A stretch of DNA of 64,000 nt from Pascua guehoae. Its lineage: Eukaryota; Basidiomycota; Tremellomycetes; Trichosporonales; Trichosporonaceae. Below are positions 11,008 to 21,679 of the stretch, piece after piece. Below the pieces are notes generated by a model. The model saw only the letters and a program-made list of their open reading frames with translations. It was not told the DNA's origin and did not search any database. A program made the position numbers and the translations under genes. The stretch is taken from assembly GCA_001600415.1 (NCBI GenBank), contig BCJX01000010.1, forward strand, positions 92,815 through 156,814, given 5' to 3'. Each line of letters opens with the position of its first letter. Position 1 is the stretch's first letter.

Positions 11008-11072
11008 ACCCCAACCCCAACCCCAACCCCAACCCCAACCCCAACCCCAACCCCAACCCCAACCCCAACCCC
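11008..11072 (+). repeat. Interstitial CCCCAA array
   Basis: About eleven uninterrupted copies of the hexamer CCCCAA (TTGGGG on the other strand). The unit is telomere-like in composition but lies inside a contig with genes on both sides, so it is interstitial. Confidence 0.85.
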
Positions 11073-11746
11073 GACGAGAAAAGAAAAATCAGCGTGTGGG
11101 CAAGCAAAGCAGGCATCGCCTGCATCCCTCGCCAGCCGACCCATGCCTCAGAGTAAACCCCCCGCTGCCCCTCGGAACCCCTCATCCGAGACAAGGCCGA
11201 ACGCCCAACACCATGCCCCCGCCACGCGCCACGGCACTGGCCGCGTTCCAGTCTGGATACTGGACAGTATGGCACCGTGGCCTCGAATCACTCAGGCACG
11301 CCACCTTTGCACCCCCCGACGCCGCACTCGCCCTCGCCCACTCGACCCGGACTCGACCCCTCGACCCCGCCCACGCCCTCGACCCCGCACACGCACACGC
11401 ACACGCCCACGCACACGCACACGCACGCACACGCACGCACACGCACACTCACACTTTGTACAGTCACGTCGTACTACTCTCCAGCCCATAGCCCCGTACA
11501 CCACCGCACGCAGAGCCGAGCGCGGTGCGCGCTTTGTTGGCCCCGCCCGACTCGCCCTGGGTCATTGGGATCGAGGGATCGAAAACACTGGGGGTCATGG
11601 CCGAGGCATGACGTCGTGTTCGGAACCAGTGTCAAGTGTCATTTTCGCCACAGTCGTCAGCCAACCGCGCGCGAGTGTGCACTGTCGATTTGTCGATCGG
11701 GAGATCAGGAGCCAGTTCCGTCTCGCTGGGTCTGCTGGGTCTGCTG

Positions 11747-11872
11747 GGCTCGCTGGGCTCGCTGGGCTCGCTGGGCTCGCTGGGCTCGCTGGGCTCGCTG
11801 GGCTCGCTGGGCTCGCTGGGCTCGCTGGGCTCGCTGGGCTCGATGGGCTCGCGGGACTCGCTGGGCTCGATG
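11747..11872 (+). repeat. CTGGGCTCG 9-bp array
   Basis: About thirteen near-perfect tandem copies of a 9-bp unit (CTGGGCTCG), with a few variant units at the right end. Confidence 0.9.
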
Positions 11873-12542
11873 CTGGCCAGGTGGCCAGGTAGGCTGGCTC
11901 ATGCTGCTCATGGCCTTTGTAAGCTGCATGCCATTACATGCTGCATGCTGCTCTGCCGAGCTGCGCCTCCTACTAGCTGCTCGTGGTGCTCCCCACTTGT
12001 GACTTTGCAGCACCGCTGCGGCAGCTCATTCGGCCTCGCTGGCGGCCTAGCGGCTCTCCTTGCACCTTGTGTCTGGATGCTCACTCTGCAAGCTCACTCT
12101 GCAAGCTCACTCTTGCCCGTTGCGCGCGGCAGAGAGACAGCGAGATGGCGCCATAGAGCACGCCGAACACGCACCATGCACGCCGAACTCGCACCATGCA
12201 CGCCGAACACACACCACGCCACACCCAGCCAGACACACGCGCAATGATACAGTGCATGCAAGATTAGAGTACAATGCGTGCGCCGGGCACACAAGTCACA
12301 ACTGACAAGACCTGATGATGGGGGTCGTGATGATGATACGAGGGTGGTGCGCGACGCAAACGCGGGCGCGAACAATATCCAAAACACGGCGGGTGGGGCC
12401 ATGCGCAGCTGGCGGCCGGCTTGGCGGGGTAGACCAGGCAGGCTTCAGGCTACGGGATGCAGGCTGCAGGATGCAGGCTGTAGGATGCAGGATGCAGGCT
12501 GCGCAGACTCAAGGGGGCGAGGGGCATGCCGGGCGGCGGCGA

Positions 12543-13507
12543 TCAGGCAGCCACATGTACAGCATTGCAGACAGGCAGCAATTCAGCCGCGCTCGGCAAC
12601 GCTTTGCCTGTGCCGTCGCTAGGCTGTTGCCCAGTGATACTTGATGCGCGAGTCCCTCGCCAGCTCTGTTCGTCAGCATGGTGTGGCCTAGGTGCGCAGA
12701 GAGCCTCCGGAGGGCTTGAGTGCCTTGAGAGCATTGAGAGCATGGAGAGCATGGAGAGCATTGAGAGCCTCGAGAGTTGTGAGAGCCTCGTCGTGGACTG
12801 CGCTTTTGTGGGCGGCCCGCTAGCGCGGGCCTGTGGTACTCACTCCTCTTCTCCGCGTCCTCGTACAGTTTCCGGGTAAACTCATACACGCCGCGCGAGT
12901 ATGCGCGAAACTTGTCATTGTACTCTGGGTCGTGCGGCATAATGGGGTGCGAGTGGACGTGGTCAAAGTCTGGCTCGAGGGCGGGGTCGTCGTCGCCGAG
13001 GGCCGCATGGCGTGCCTCGTGCATGGCCTCGGCGTCGGCGTCGGGGTCGAGCTCGAGGCGCGCCAGTGCTTGTTGTGCATCCATGTCGGCGTCCACTTTG
13101 CTGTGGTCGTCGTCGTCGTCGTCGTCGTCGTCGCGCCCGCTCGCGAGCGTGCGCACGCTCTGCGACGAGTTTGTCGCGCAGTCGCTGAGCGCGGGCGCGT
13201 CCGTCCCCGTCGACAGCGCCGTGAGCGACGTCGCGAGCGTGTCGACGCTGTCTGAGCGGTCGTGCTCGGGCGTCCCGGCGGCAGCGTTGGTAGCGTCCGC
13301 TTCCATGTCCCCGGGCCGCACGTCTGGTGTCGCGCCGGCGGTTCCGGTTCCAGACGACGAGCCGTGTTCTGAGCGTCCTGGGGCGGGCGATGGTGGAGCC
13401 GGCGATGCAGATGCCCGCGACAATGGTGATGGGCACCCCGTTGACGCCGCACGGTGCGCAGCAACAGACGCACACGGCGCCAGCGTACTTGGGGGGACGT
13501 AGGGCAT
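12543..13507 (-). CDS. Acidic hypothetical protein with poly-Asp tract; possible frameshift near start
   Basis: Main exon 13507-12844, then a GTGAGT donor and a second exon 12607-12543, giving 242 aa as sequenced. The C-terminal half looks truly coding: RDDDDDDDDDHSKVDADMD, then HSHPIMPHDPEYNDKFRAYS and VYEFTRKLYEDAEKR, ending SKALPSAAELLPVCNAVHVA. The N-terminal third reads Ser/Ala/Pro-rich in this frame. A different frame there gives KYAGAVCVCCCAPCGVNGVP followed by ITIVAGICIAGSTIARPRT, a far more protein-like Cys-rich membrane segment. One extra C in the run of six at the sixth codon would join MPYVPP to that segment, but a second shift or an intron would be needed to return. No family is recognised. 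Confidence 0.55.
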
Positions 13508-14010
13508 GGCGCGGGGGTTATGGTAGGGCGATGCGAGGGCGATGCGATGTGATGTGGTGGTGAATGTGAATGTGATGGGCAAGACGCTGAGATGGGCCCG
13601 GTGTCGATGACGGCGGAGCGTTCCGAGTATCTAGTGGCGAGCGCGGTGGTGGCAAAACGAGTCCAGAGGAGACAAGGACAAGATGCAAAATACGGCGTTG
13701 ATGAAGGTTGATTAGATGGACAGGACAATGGTAAAAGACAAGATAAGAGATGAATGGTGATGATGAGGTTGATGTCAGCCAGCCAGCAAGCGAGGGAGGT
13801 ACAGTAGTAGTATTGCAGTGTGCCGTGGCGGCGACACGAGATATGGATGGATGGATCCAGTTTGTCAGGCTGGGTGCAGTGCTGACGCCTCTGACGGGCC
13901 AACGCGCACAGTCCGAACCGGAGGAAACGCTTTTTTTCATCATCCAGGGCAGGCAGGCAGTCGTTTGCAGCTTTGCGGGTGCAGGTGGACAGCCTGCAGC
14001 CGCATTCAAT

Positions 14011-14049
<39 letters not shown>

Positions 14050-14071
14050 CGTGGGGCCAGGGGGGGGGGGG
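14011..14071 (+). repeat. Poly-G tract
   Basis: 39 consecutive Gs (14011-14049), a short interruption, then another run of Gs. A poly-A/AAG tract follows at about 14150-14178. It could fold into G-quadruplexes; its length may be a sequencing or assembly estimate. Confidence 0.9.
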
Positions 14072-14150
14072 CGGCGGCAATGGCGCCAATGCAGAGCACT
14101 AAATTATCAGCCGAAGGGTTTTTCTTAAACGCCACCGTAACGCCCGAAAG

Positions 14151-14182
<32 letters not shown>

Positions 14183-14974
14183 CCAAATACCGGTCAGCCC
14201 TGGGGTCATATGCCGCACGACCCCATGCCCAGGGTCTTATTATTGCATGACATCATCATCCACAGGCACTCACCTTTTTGCTTCTCCCTCGCCCGCGGCC
14301 ATTGTGGGGGACAGACATGCGCAGGCATGGGCAAACAGAGGCGTCTCATTTAGGTCTTGGATCTTGGAAAAGACAACCGTTCAATACATGCGGGTACGAT
14401 ACCCTATGCGGGGTCGGCCAAACACATGGCCGCTGGTTGTTTGTGGTTCGGATCTATAGGCCGGCTTCGGACGTGGCATTCGGGTGAGCGGGGTGGGTCG
14501 TGTGATGACGATCGGTTGCAGATCCCAGTACGATGGGTGCATGCTCGCTGCTCTCTGTTGTGTACCGTCCTGCTCTCCGTTCGCTTACTGCAGATGTACA
14601 TGTGTACACGCCAATGTGCGCCCCCCCCCCCCCGCGCGGGCCCCAGAGTGGATGGCCCGCTCGTCCACTCACCCGTGTAAACAGCCCACGTTTGTCCATG
14701 TTTGCGCAAACCATGATCGTTCCAATTGGAAGATTGCGAGGCGTTCCCGCCGTGCACCGTGCATGCTTGCGTCATCGGGCGGGCGGGATGGTGACACCTC
14801 TGGTTGGCCGCCAATAATAATAATAATGTAGTCGCCGGCAATAGCGGCATGCGGAAAGGGACGGACGCGTATGGTCTGGATGCTGATAGCCGAAGATTAC
14901 CCGACCTTGTTTGTGGCTTTTCACGCCTTGTCGTGCCCGTGACCGTGCCCGTAACCGCCTGCACTACAGCACGC

Positions 14975-15366
14975 TATCTACCGTGGACGACGCATCCGAT
15001 GGTGATGCGGACGCCGGTAGTGGTGGTGTAGAGCGAGTTAGAGGTGGGACTAGGCGAGACTGATGTCAGAGAAACCACTGGGGTCCTGCAAGGCTTGGCG
15101 TCGCTAGTACAAGCCCGGGCGGCATGTACATACTTGACGCGATTGCAATTGGGCCAATTCGAGGCAGAGACACCGACCGTGTGTGTGGCGTGCGGTGCAA
15201 CTAGCAACTAGCACACCCGTCGCGGTCTTGGCGTCGAGTGTGAGATTGTGGGCGCCGGCCGGCACAAACGCGTCCGTAAAGGAGATTTCGGCCGAGAGGC
15301 CGTGTTGGTGGTGGCACTTTGTGCATTGACAAGACCAGCAAGCACTGGCAAATTAATTTCGTGCAT
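14975..15366 (-). pseudogene. Frame-broken small secreted protein-like relic
   Basis: An ATG at 15366 begins MHEINLPVLAGLVNAQSATT, which resembles a short signal peptide with an Ala-Gln cleavage site. The same frame then degenerates. An overlapping frame carries GLSAEISFTDAFVPAGAHN and LTLDAKTATG with GC-ending codons. Further on a third frame reads SLTSVSPSPTSNSLYTTTTG to a stop near 14974. Each piece looks coding but no simple set of introns joins them, so a decayed gene is the best reading. A spliced intact gene cannot be excluded. No family is recognised. Confidence 0.35.
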
Positions 15367-16333
15367 TCAACGGGAAGGGGGTACTGTACTGTACAACGTG
15401 CAGCCTGAGCAAGACCTGCCTGTAAACCGACATGAATGCCGCTCGCCATGTCGTGCCCCCTTTAGTACTTGCACGTACTTGGTCACGGATGAATGGCCAC
15501 GGACGTCATAGTCTGCCGCATAGCAGGATAGTCCTCGGCGGCAAGGTCATCAAGGCATATGCGATACACCCGAAACATACCCCAAAAACTATTCAAACAA
15601 GGTGGATCTGCTGCATGCAAGCAGCTAGAGTGCGGGAAAAATGCGCACTACTATTCCAGCCGTTGAAAATCGTCACTCGCACAGGTGCAGGTACTTGCAC
15701 TTACGGTGCTCAGGTCGAATGTAATGGCGGTGGGGGACCAGGAAAAGGAGCGCGGTGGTGTGAGGGATGGAGCCCAAGGGTCTGGAATTGAAGACGCGCG
15801 CGTGTGGGTCGAAGTGGCTCCATATTGCTACTGCCACTATAACCTTGGGCCGGGTACTGAGGCCATGTATGCTGAAGAATAGTCAAGCCATGCGCCTGTA
15901 ATAGTACACGCTCTCAGCCGCGTCCCCAGCGACATGTTCATGAAGCGAATCCGCCGAGATGCCCTCTCGACGGTACAGTATTTAGGATACCTTTCGGGTA
16001 TATGGATAGCGCGGCTTCGTGGTGCTATTACAGCGCCCTCAGAGCCAAAGACCTAGGCCGCAGCCAAAGGCCCAATCAGCAGTGTGTGATCGTGTACGGC
16101 GTGACCTCGACAAGAGAGCGAGATCACCTGCTCCATCACAGCACTCGGCCAAGGGGGCTATGAGAAGGGGATAAGAACACACGGCTTGAAGAATGTAGTG
16201 GCTACCCCGCGCCCTCACGTCCATCCCGCCACGCCTGTTGGTTTTTTACCATCCATCAAAGGTGTTTTGATGGTTTCGATGCTGTAGAACAGCCCCAGTC
16301 TCCAGGTAGTCCAACATGCCCCTCCCCACACCA

Positions 16334-16414
16334 TCTCTGTTCGTATATCGGTTTAGTATGCTCGCTTGTCACTTGTGCTCGCGGGAGAGCGGAGTTCGAC
16401 TCTCCGACAGAGAG
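16334..16414 (+). tRNA. tRNA-Asp(GTC) with 8-nt intron
   Basis: Acceptor halves TCTCTGT (16334-16340) and ACAGAGA (16407-16413) pair perfectly, followed by discriminator G. The anticodon stem CTCGC/GCGGG encloses TTGTCAC with anticodon GTC. Eight extra bases after the A of the loop form the intron at the canonical 37/38 position. The T arm reads GCGGAGTTCGACTCTCCG. A TTTTT Pol III terminator lies at 16451-16455. Confidence 0.92.
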
Positions 16415-16450
16415 AAGCAGGTGTCGGTCAACGGCCAGCACTGGTATCCA

Positions 16451-16455
16451 TTTTT
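16451..16455 (+). terminator. RNA polymerase III terminator
   Basis: A run of five Ts 37 bases after the tRNA-Asp 3' end, the usual Pol III stop signal. Confidence 0.7.
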
Positions 16456-17088
16456 GGTGTGTTTGAGAACGGCTCGAGCTCAAACACCACACGCACGTCT
16501 GCCTCTGCCTCTGCCTCTGCCTCTGACGAAATCACAAATCGTCATATGCATGGGAACACCAGACATTCTCAACTAGGATGGGTGGTATGGCGGTCGTAAT
16601 GCCACGGTCGAGGTTGAATGCTTGCGACGCGCGGCCGTTGTAGCGAGTGACAGAAGAGTGGATATGGGGTCTTCTTTTTGCGGGTCCTTGATGCTGCCCG
16701 TGGAATTTGAGCTTTATGCACCATGCATGTGCCAGAGCATCTCGTATCTCGGTCCCGACCAACCCGACCACGGCTGAGCGATGAAACTATTGTGGTGGGC
16801 AACGTACCACCACCGAGATGTTTTGTTAATCGGGTCCCGTCGTCATGGCATCTCGCGTTTGTTGGACATGGATATTCTCGGCCTCGAGAAATGGCATGCT
16901 CGAAGCTGCAGCTGCGATATTCCAATGGTATTGGGTCCAGTCCGGCCCCTGCCGTATTGGTCCCCTTTCCCCTTGATAAGATCTTGTTGGCAGTAATTGC
17001 TTGATGTTCTACAGTAGTGCCCAAACGCACAATATTAACTCGGTTTATTGCGGACCCCCAAGAACGACGCCTTGGATACCCCGTTTCT

Positions 17089-17398
17089 GCAGGTGTCAAC
17101 ACCCCAATATAGGCAGAAGCCCACGTCGGCTCTGTCCAAGTAACCATGGGGCACAGTATGCAACAACGCTCCACTGGAGAGAAAGTCCATTGTCCATGGG
17201 TTGAAGAGACATATTTAATATCCAGTGGATCAACCCATAACCATGGTCTCTGCACGCAGGTGTCAATGCACCAATAGACGAAACCCACGTCGACTCCGTC
17301 CGAGAAACTGTGGGGTACAGTAGGCAACGACGGGTCCAAAACCTTGCGTCTATGGGTTCGAGGCACTTATCATCCAGTGGATTAACCCATAACCATGG
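17089..17398. repeat. Diverged tandem duplication, about 165-bp unit
   Basis: The segment 17089-17246 and the segment 17255-17398 share GCAGGTGTCAA, CCACGTCG, a GGGG(C/T)ACAGTA block and a near-identical ending (TCCAGTGGAT(C/T)AACCCAT). Overall similarity is roughly 70 per cent with small indels. No coding function is recognised. Confidence 0.7.
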
Positions 17399-17910
17399 CC
17401 ACTGCCCAGCCCTGTCACAAATGATCCACTGTCTTAATCGACGTTAATAATTCGGGGCTGGAGAATCGCCAATGGCCCGGGCGTCTGCGAAACTCGCCAG
17501 CAGGCATTGGGCGTGGCGCCCAGTGTTGGTTGGCCTGAGCTCGAACGAGCTGTGCGCGCCTGTGCACTCACTCATCCGCTCGCGCGCTTGCGCGCTCACA
17601 GTATATAGGCCACCTCGGTAGACTGTATTCAACATGCATCGCTCTATCGCTCCATTCCTCGCTCGACACCCAGTACACTGTCAGCCACAATTATCGAGAC
17701 CACTGCAGCTGACGACTTGGGCGTGCGGGAGGCAATCTGCCTGTGGGAGAGGCAGGCTAGCGGGCGGTCGTTCCATCTAGCTATATCTATCTGTTATATA
17801 AAGCCAAGATGCTCGAGATAAACCATGTGGGAGCTGGGTGGTTTCCACTTGACCAGCTACTGGGGGGTGGGAAGGAGACCGAAAGCATTGTGTGTGTGTG
17901 CATGTATGTG

Positions 17911-17911
17911 T

Positions 17912-17957
<46 letters not shown>
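17911..17957 (+). repeat. Long poly-G tract
   Basis: About 47 consecutive Gs after a TG-rich start (TGTGTGTGCATGTATGTG), followed by further G runs to about 17975. Potential G-quadruplex. Confidence 0.9.
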
Positions 17958-17958
<1 letters not shown>

Positions 17959-18436
17959 AGTGGGGGGGGGGGAGGAGACCTGCTGAGACGACTGGGCGGG
18001 ACTGTGTTGAATTTCTCTAGCACCGGGAAGGGACTGTGTTGAGTTTGTCTGGTACCGTGCAAATTCTTTGTCTGTTCTTTTGCACGGATCGGTTTCATGG
18101 TTACATATGTAGAGAGGGAGTACCAGTCCCTCTCTGCCTGAATATTCGGCAATCCTCCCTGCTTGTTTGTTTGCAGTTACTCTGATTCCAGCTGGTGTAA
18201 TATAGTACTCGGCTGAGCTCGCCCACGTTAAGCGCATGTGCATGTGGCGATTATCGTGGCCGACAAGTGCCGAGTCGAGGTCGTAGACGCAGCTGTCCTT
18301 GACGCAGTACTGCACATGCCCAGGCAGTCGACCCACACGTCACGGGCACCTAAAACGCGGGCCATGGGGACAATATCACCAATCAATACATACAATGTGG
18401 CCGTCGCTGTAAATCTACGGCACGTCGGCACGTCTC

Positions 18437-21400
18437 CTAATCGTCGTCTTCGTCCATGACGCCGTCCTCGTCCACGTCCAACGACGCATGGTAGCTGTAC
18501 TCCAGCACCTCGTCCCTCTCCTCGTCCGTAGATGCGTAGCGCCCTACATCGTCGTCTTCATCCATCACCCCGTCTTCTTGCCCACTGTGCCAAGCACCAC
18601 CGTCGAGTTCGACGGCGTCGTCGGTATCGCCCACTTCTGCCCCATTCTCGTCCACTTCCACCGCCTGGTCCTCGATTGTCTCCTCCACCAAGACCCCGTC
18701 TGAGCGAAGCGGCTCCTCTGGCTCACTCTCGTCCTCGTCCATTTCCCCGTCCGTACCCTCGTCGCCCAACTCCATTTCCGATGTTTCAGGCCCGTCCTCC
18801 TCTCCGCTCCCACTGGCCTCCCACTCGTCGTTGTCGCTGCTCGTCGAGTCCGAGAGGGCCGCACTCTCCTCGCGGTCGGCGACCCGGTGGCGACTCTTGT
18901 GGGCGCGCATACGTTTGCCCTTGATGCGGAGCTGGTATGTCGGCATCCGTTCCGTGCGGCGGCGCATCAGGCGGCGCTGGCGCCGGTTGGCGTAGGCTTC
19001 CCTCGCGAGCTCGATGTACGCTGGTGTGTAAGCTGGGAGTGGGGCGGGGGAGGCGGGAATGAGAGAAGGGGGGGAGGGTATGTAGAGTGATGACTAGGGG
19101 AGCAGAGTGGAGAGGCCACCAGTGCAAGACGACTCTGGAGCCCACTTGGCTTTTCCCAGGTCACAGACTCTTGCCAAAAACTAGTCCACCACGACTCACC
19201 TTCCTGCGCCATCTGACGCTTCTCCCTCAAGCGCTGGAACCGTTTTCGATCCTCGAGCGCAGCAGTGTCGCCCGCATACGCCGCGTCAAGGAGCTTTGCC
19301 TCAACGGCGTCGTTGAGCGTATCGGCCGCGTCTAGCGCGGCGTCGAGCTTTTCGTCTTCATCGTCCGTCGGTGTCGTCTCCGTATCCGAGTTCGGATCGA
19401 GGGCGGCGCCAATCACGGGCGGGAGACACGACACGGCATGCCACGAAGGCAGCGCAGTGTCGGCGCGAATGATCGAAGGGGAGCCGGGAATGGAGATCGC
19501 GGGGGTGAGCGAGGGGCTCCCATTGCTGGCTGGGTGGGAGGGTGTTGGAGTGTGCGTGGCGCGCCGGGTACGAGCTGGGGTGGTTGGGATGCCGTCCACG
19601 CGTGCTGGTGTGCCTGCACGGCTCCCACTGACACTGCCCGCTCGACTCGAACGGTCATCTGCACCATGCGGGTCGTGAACGTCCCCGTCCCGATCGCTCA
19701 CAAGCACACCGCTGATCGCGAGCGCAGCACGGACGTGCGATGGGCCTACTGTATCGCCGCCTGCTTGGAGAGTCGCTTGCTCGGCCACCACGATGGAGCG
19801 GTAGATGAGGGGCCGGATGTATTCCACGACCTGTGCATGGAGGTCTTCAAGCGTGCGGAAGGAGATGTCTGGCGTGGGGATGTGAGTGACGCTGGGGTTG
19901 AAAGGTGCACCTTGTTGAGTGATGCCAGTACTGGTACCAGGTAGCGTGTCGGGTATCCTCTCAGTACCGACCTCACGTTCGTCGTCGCTGTTCGAGCCGT
20001 CCGAGTCGGACGACTCGTCTTGATCAACATCCATAGAGTCTGGAATAATGACATCGTCGCCGCCGCCTTGGTCAGGCGACACGGCACCACCGTCCTCTTG
20101 TGCGTCGTCTCCACCGGACGCATACTGCTCCATGACATCTGCAATGCGTCCGAGGTTGAACAGGTCCAGCCCCGTGTCGACAACGTACTGGACAGCCCCA
20201 AACTTGTCGACCTGTGCAATCTGCTGATCTCCTCCGCCCTTGCTGTGCGACTGTCGTCGCTTTCGTGGCGCGCCGCCGACGTCCTTTCCGTCCCTGGCCT
20301 CTTGGAAAATCGTATCTGGCCCACCACGCGCCGCTATTTGCTGTGGGGTCATGCCTTGTTTCAACAGCGAGCGTCGGCGGTAGTTTTGTCGGTTTCGTCG
20401 GCGGTTTGTCAATGTTCGCAGACGCGCGCGCTGCACCGGTGTGCGCTCGCGTTTAGGGAGTGCTTCTAGTTTGGCTATTTCAGCGTCGTCACACGCAATC
20501 GGGTCGACTTCGTCGACGCCATTCTCCATCTTGGCCTGTTGATTGCGTGCTGGTTGGTCCCCCTCGTCATCCGACCACGCGCTCGCCCGGTTCTGCTCTG
20601 GAGCGACACCCATGTCGTTGGCACGAAGCGCGGCGTCGAGAGCGACTAGCTCGTCGGGCCGAATGTGGGCACCCCAATGCGCCAGCTCCTCTTCTCGTGA
20701 TGGTTCTACGCCCTTGCGGGGGCTCGGCGGTGGGGGCTCCATGACAGCCTCGGCCCACTTTGTCGTTGCCATTGCGAGTTCTTCCTCGGTCTTAATCCAC
20801 GCGGGCGCCACCTCGTCGACAGTGCTGCGGAGCAGGCGGGATAGCCACGTCTTGGACTCGGCACTCGTGCCCTTTCTACGGCTCAGCCCCCGCGCGCCCC
20901 GGCGCAGGGCGGCAATGTACTCGTCCACCTCTGCGGGCGTCTTGGTGCGCACGTCGGCAGCGACGAGGTCGGGCCGGAATCGCGAGTGGCGCGAGATGGC
21001 GGCGAAAAAGCGCTCCTTTTCGTCTGCAGTCCACCACACCGCTCCCGGGTGGACAACAGAGTCTCGAATGCGGCTTCGTTCGTTGACGTGCGAACCCGCT
21101 GGGCGCTGGCGGCCGTACACAAACTCGCGCGAGGACACGGCGTGCTTGTCAAACTCGCGCATGTACCACCTGAGCCCCGGGACGTCGAAGACGGATACGT
21201 CGTTGTATCCGTGAGGCCGTGGGCGCTTTCCTGGACGCCGAGATGTCGATGGAGGTGTTGTGGGATTGGGAGCAGCGAGGGATGGCCGCGCGAACGGAGT
21301 CTGAGTCGGGGTCGCGGTCATGGGCAATCGTGAGGGCCCAGCCTCGGCATTGGCTGCTGCGTGAGCATGGCGCATCTCAGCGTCACCCACTTTGTGTAAA

Positions 21401-21513
21401 CGCCATAGCCGAAGGAGTTCGAGGGCTACCCTCGTCGCCGTCTCGGCCCATTGGTAGTGTTGGTCGTGAGATGTTGATGAGGTGAGTGTTGATTGATCGG
21501 GTTTGGACGTCAT
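18437..21513 (-). CDS. Rrn5-like Myb/SANT protein (RNA polymerase I upstream activation factor type)
   Basis: Two exons (21513-19200 and 19020-18437, phase 1) give 965 aa. The start at 21513 (MTSKPDQS) has a better context (ACAACCATG) than the in-frame ATG at 21546. Around residue 160, WWTADEKERFFAAISRHSR followed by FRPDLVAADVRTKTPAEVDE and YIAALRRG matches the SANT/Myb domain of Rrn5 (family pattern: EKExFFxxLxxxSxxRPDLIA, tKs-VxEVxxYI). In yeast Rrn5 is part of the upstream activation factor for rDNA transcription. A basic segment (LRTLTNRRRNRQNYRRRS) follows. A later helix-rich part (FRTLEDLHAQVVEYIRPL, VGPSHVRAALAISGV) resembles a histone-fold-like region. The C-terminus is basic then strongly acidic. 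It is far longer than yeast Rrn5 (363 aa), so orthology is inferred from the SANT motif only. Confidence 0.7.
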
Positions 21514-21679
21514 GGTTGTCGAAATCTCTGAGACCGGCAACAACATGGGTCACGTGATTTCATGGCCGTGCCTGAGTCTGCCGATCGGAGTGTTCAGGCC
21601 AATCTCCCTTCGACCACGATGATGATGATGTATTGTTCGTTCCTCCCTTATCGTTGCCCTTTATCCCATCGCTACAACA

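Larger units (their letters stand above)
8427..12542. other. Gene-poor accessory stretch: MITEs and satellites
   Basis: More than 4 kb with no supported protein gene. It contains four short inverted-repeat elements (8847-10331), a telomere-like hexamer array (11008), CA/CG dinucleotide-rich DNA (11380-11450), a 9-bp array (11747) and GCAGGCTGCAGGAT-type repeats (12430-12500). Open frames here are low-complexity. Confidence 0.6.
13508..18436. other. Gene-poor region with poly-G tracts, a relic and a tRNA gene
   Basis: Nearly 5 kb without a supported intact protein gene. It contains poly-G (14011-14049 and 17911-17957), poly-A (about 14150-14178), a broken secreted-protein-like sequence (14975-15366, minus strand), tRNA-Asp (16334-16414) and a diverged tandem duplication (17089-17398). 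A 265-codon antisense frame (16569-17366) is rejected as chance. Confidence 0.55.

Noticed and set aside
11747..11872. CRISPR-like regular repeats
   Set aside because: The units are contiguous 9-mers without spacers, in a eukaryotic genome; a plain minisatellite.
16569..17366. 265-codon minus-strand frame (MPRTHRRKVLDPS...)
   Set aside because: No domain-like sequence, no intron or codon bias, and it spans a tandem duplication; treated as chance.
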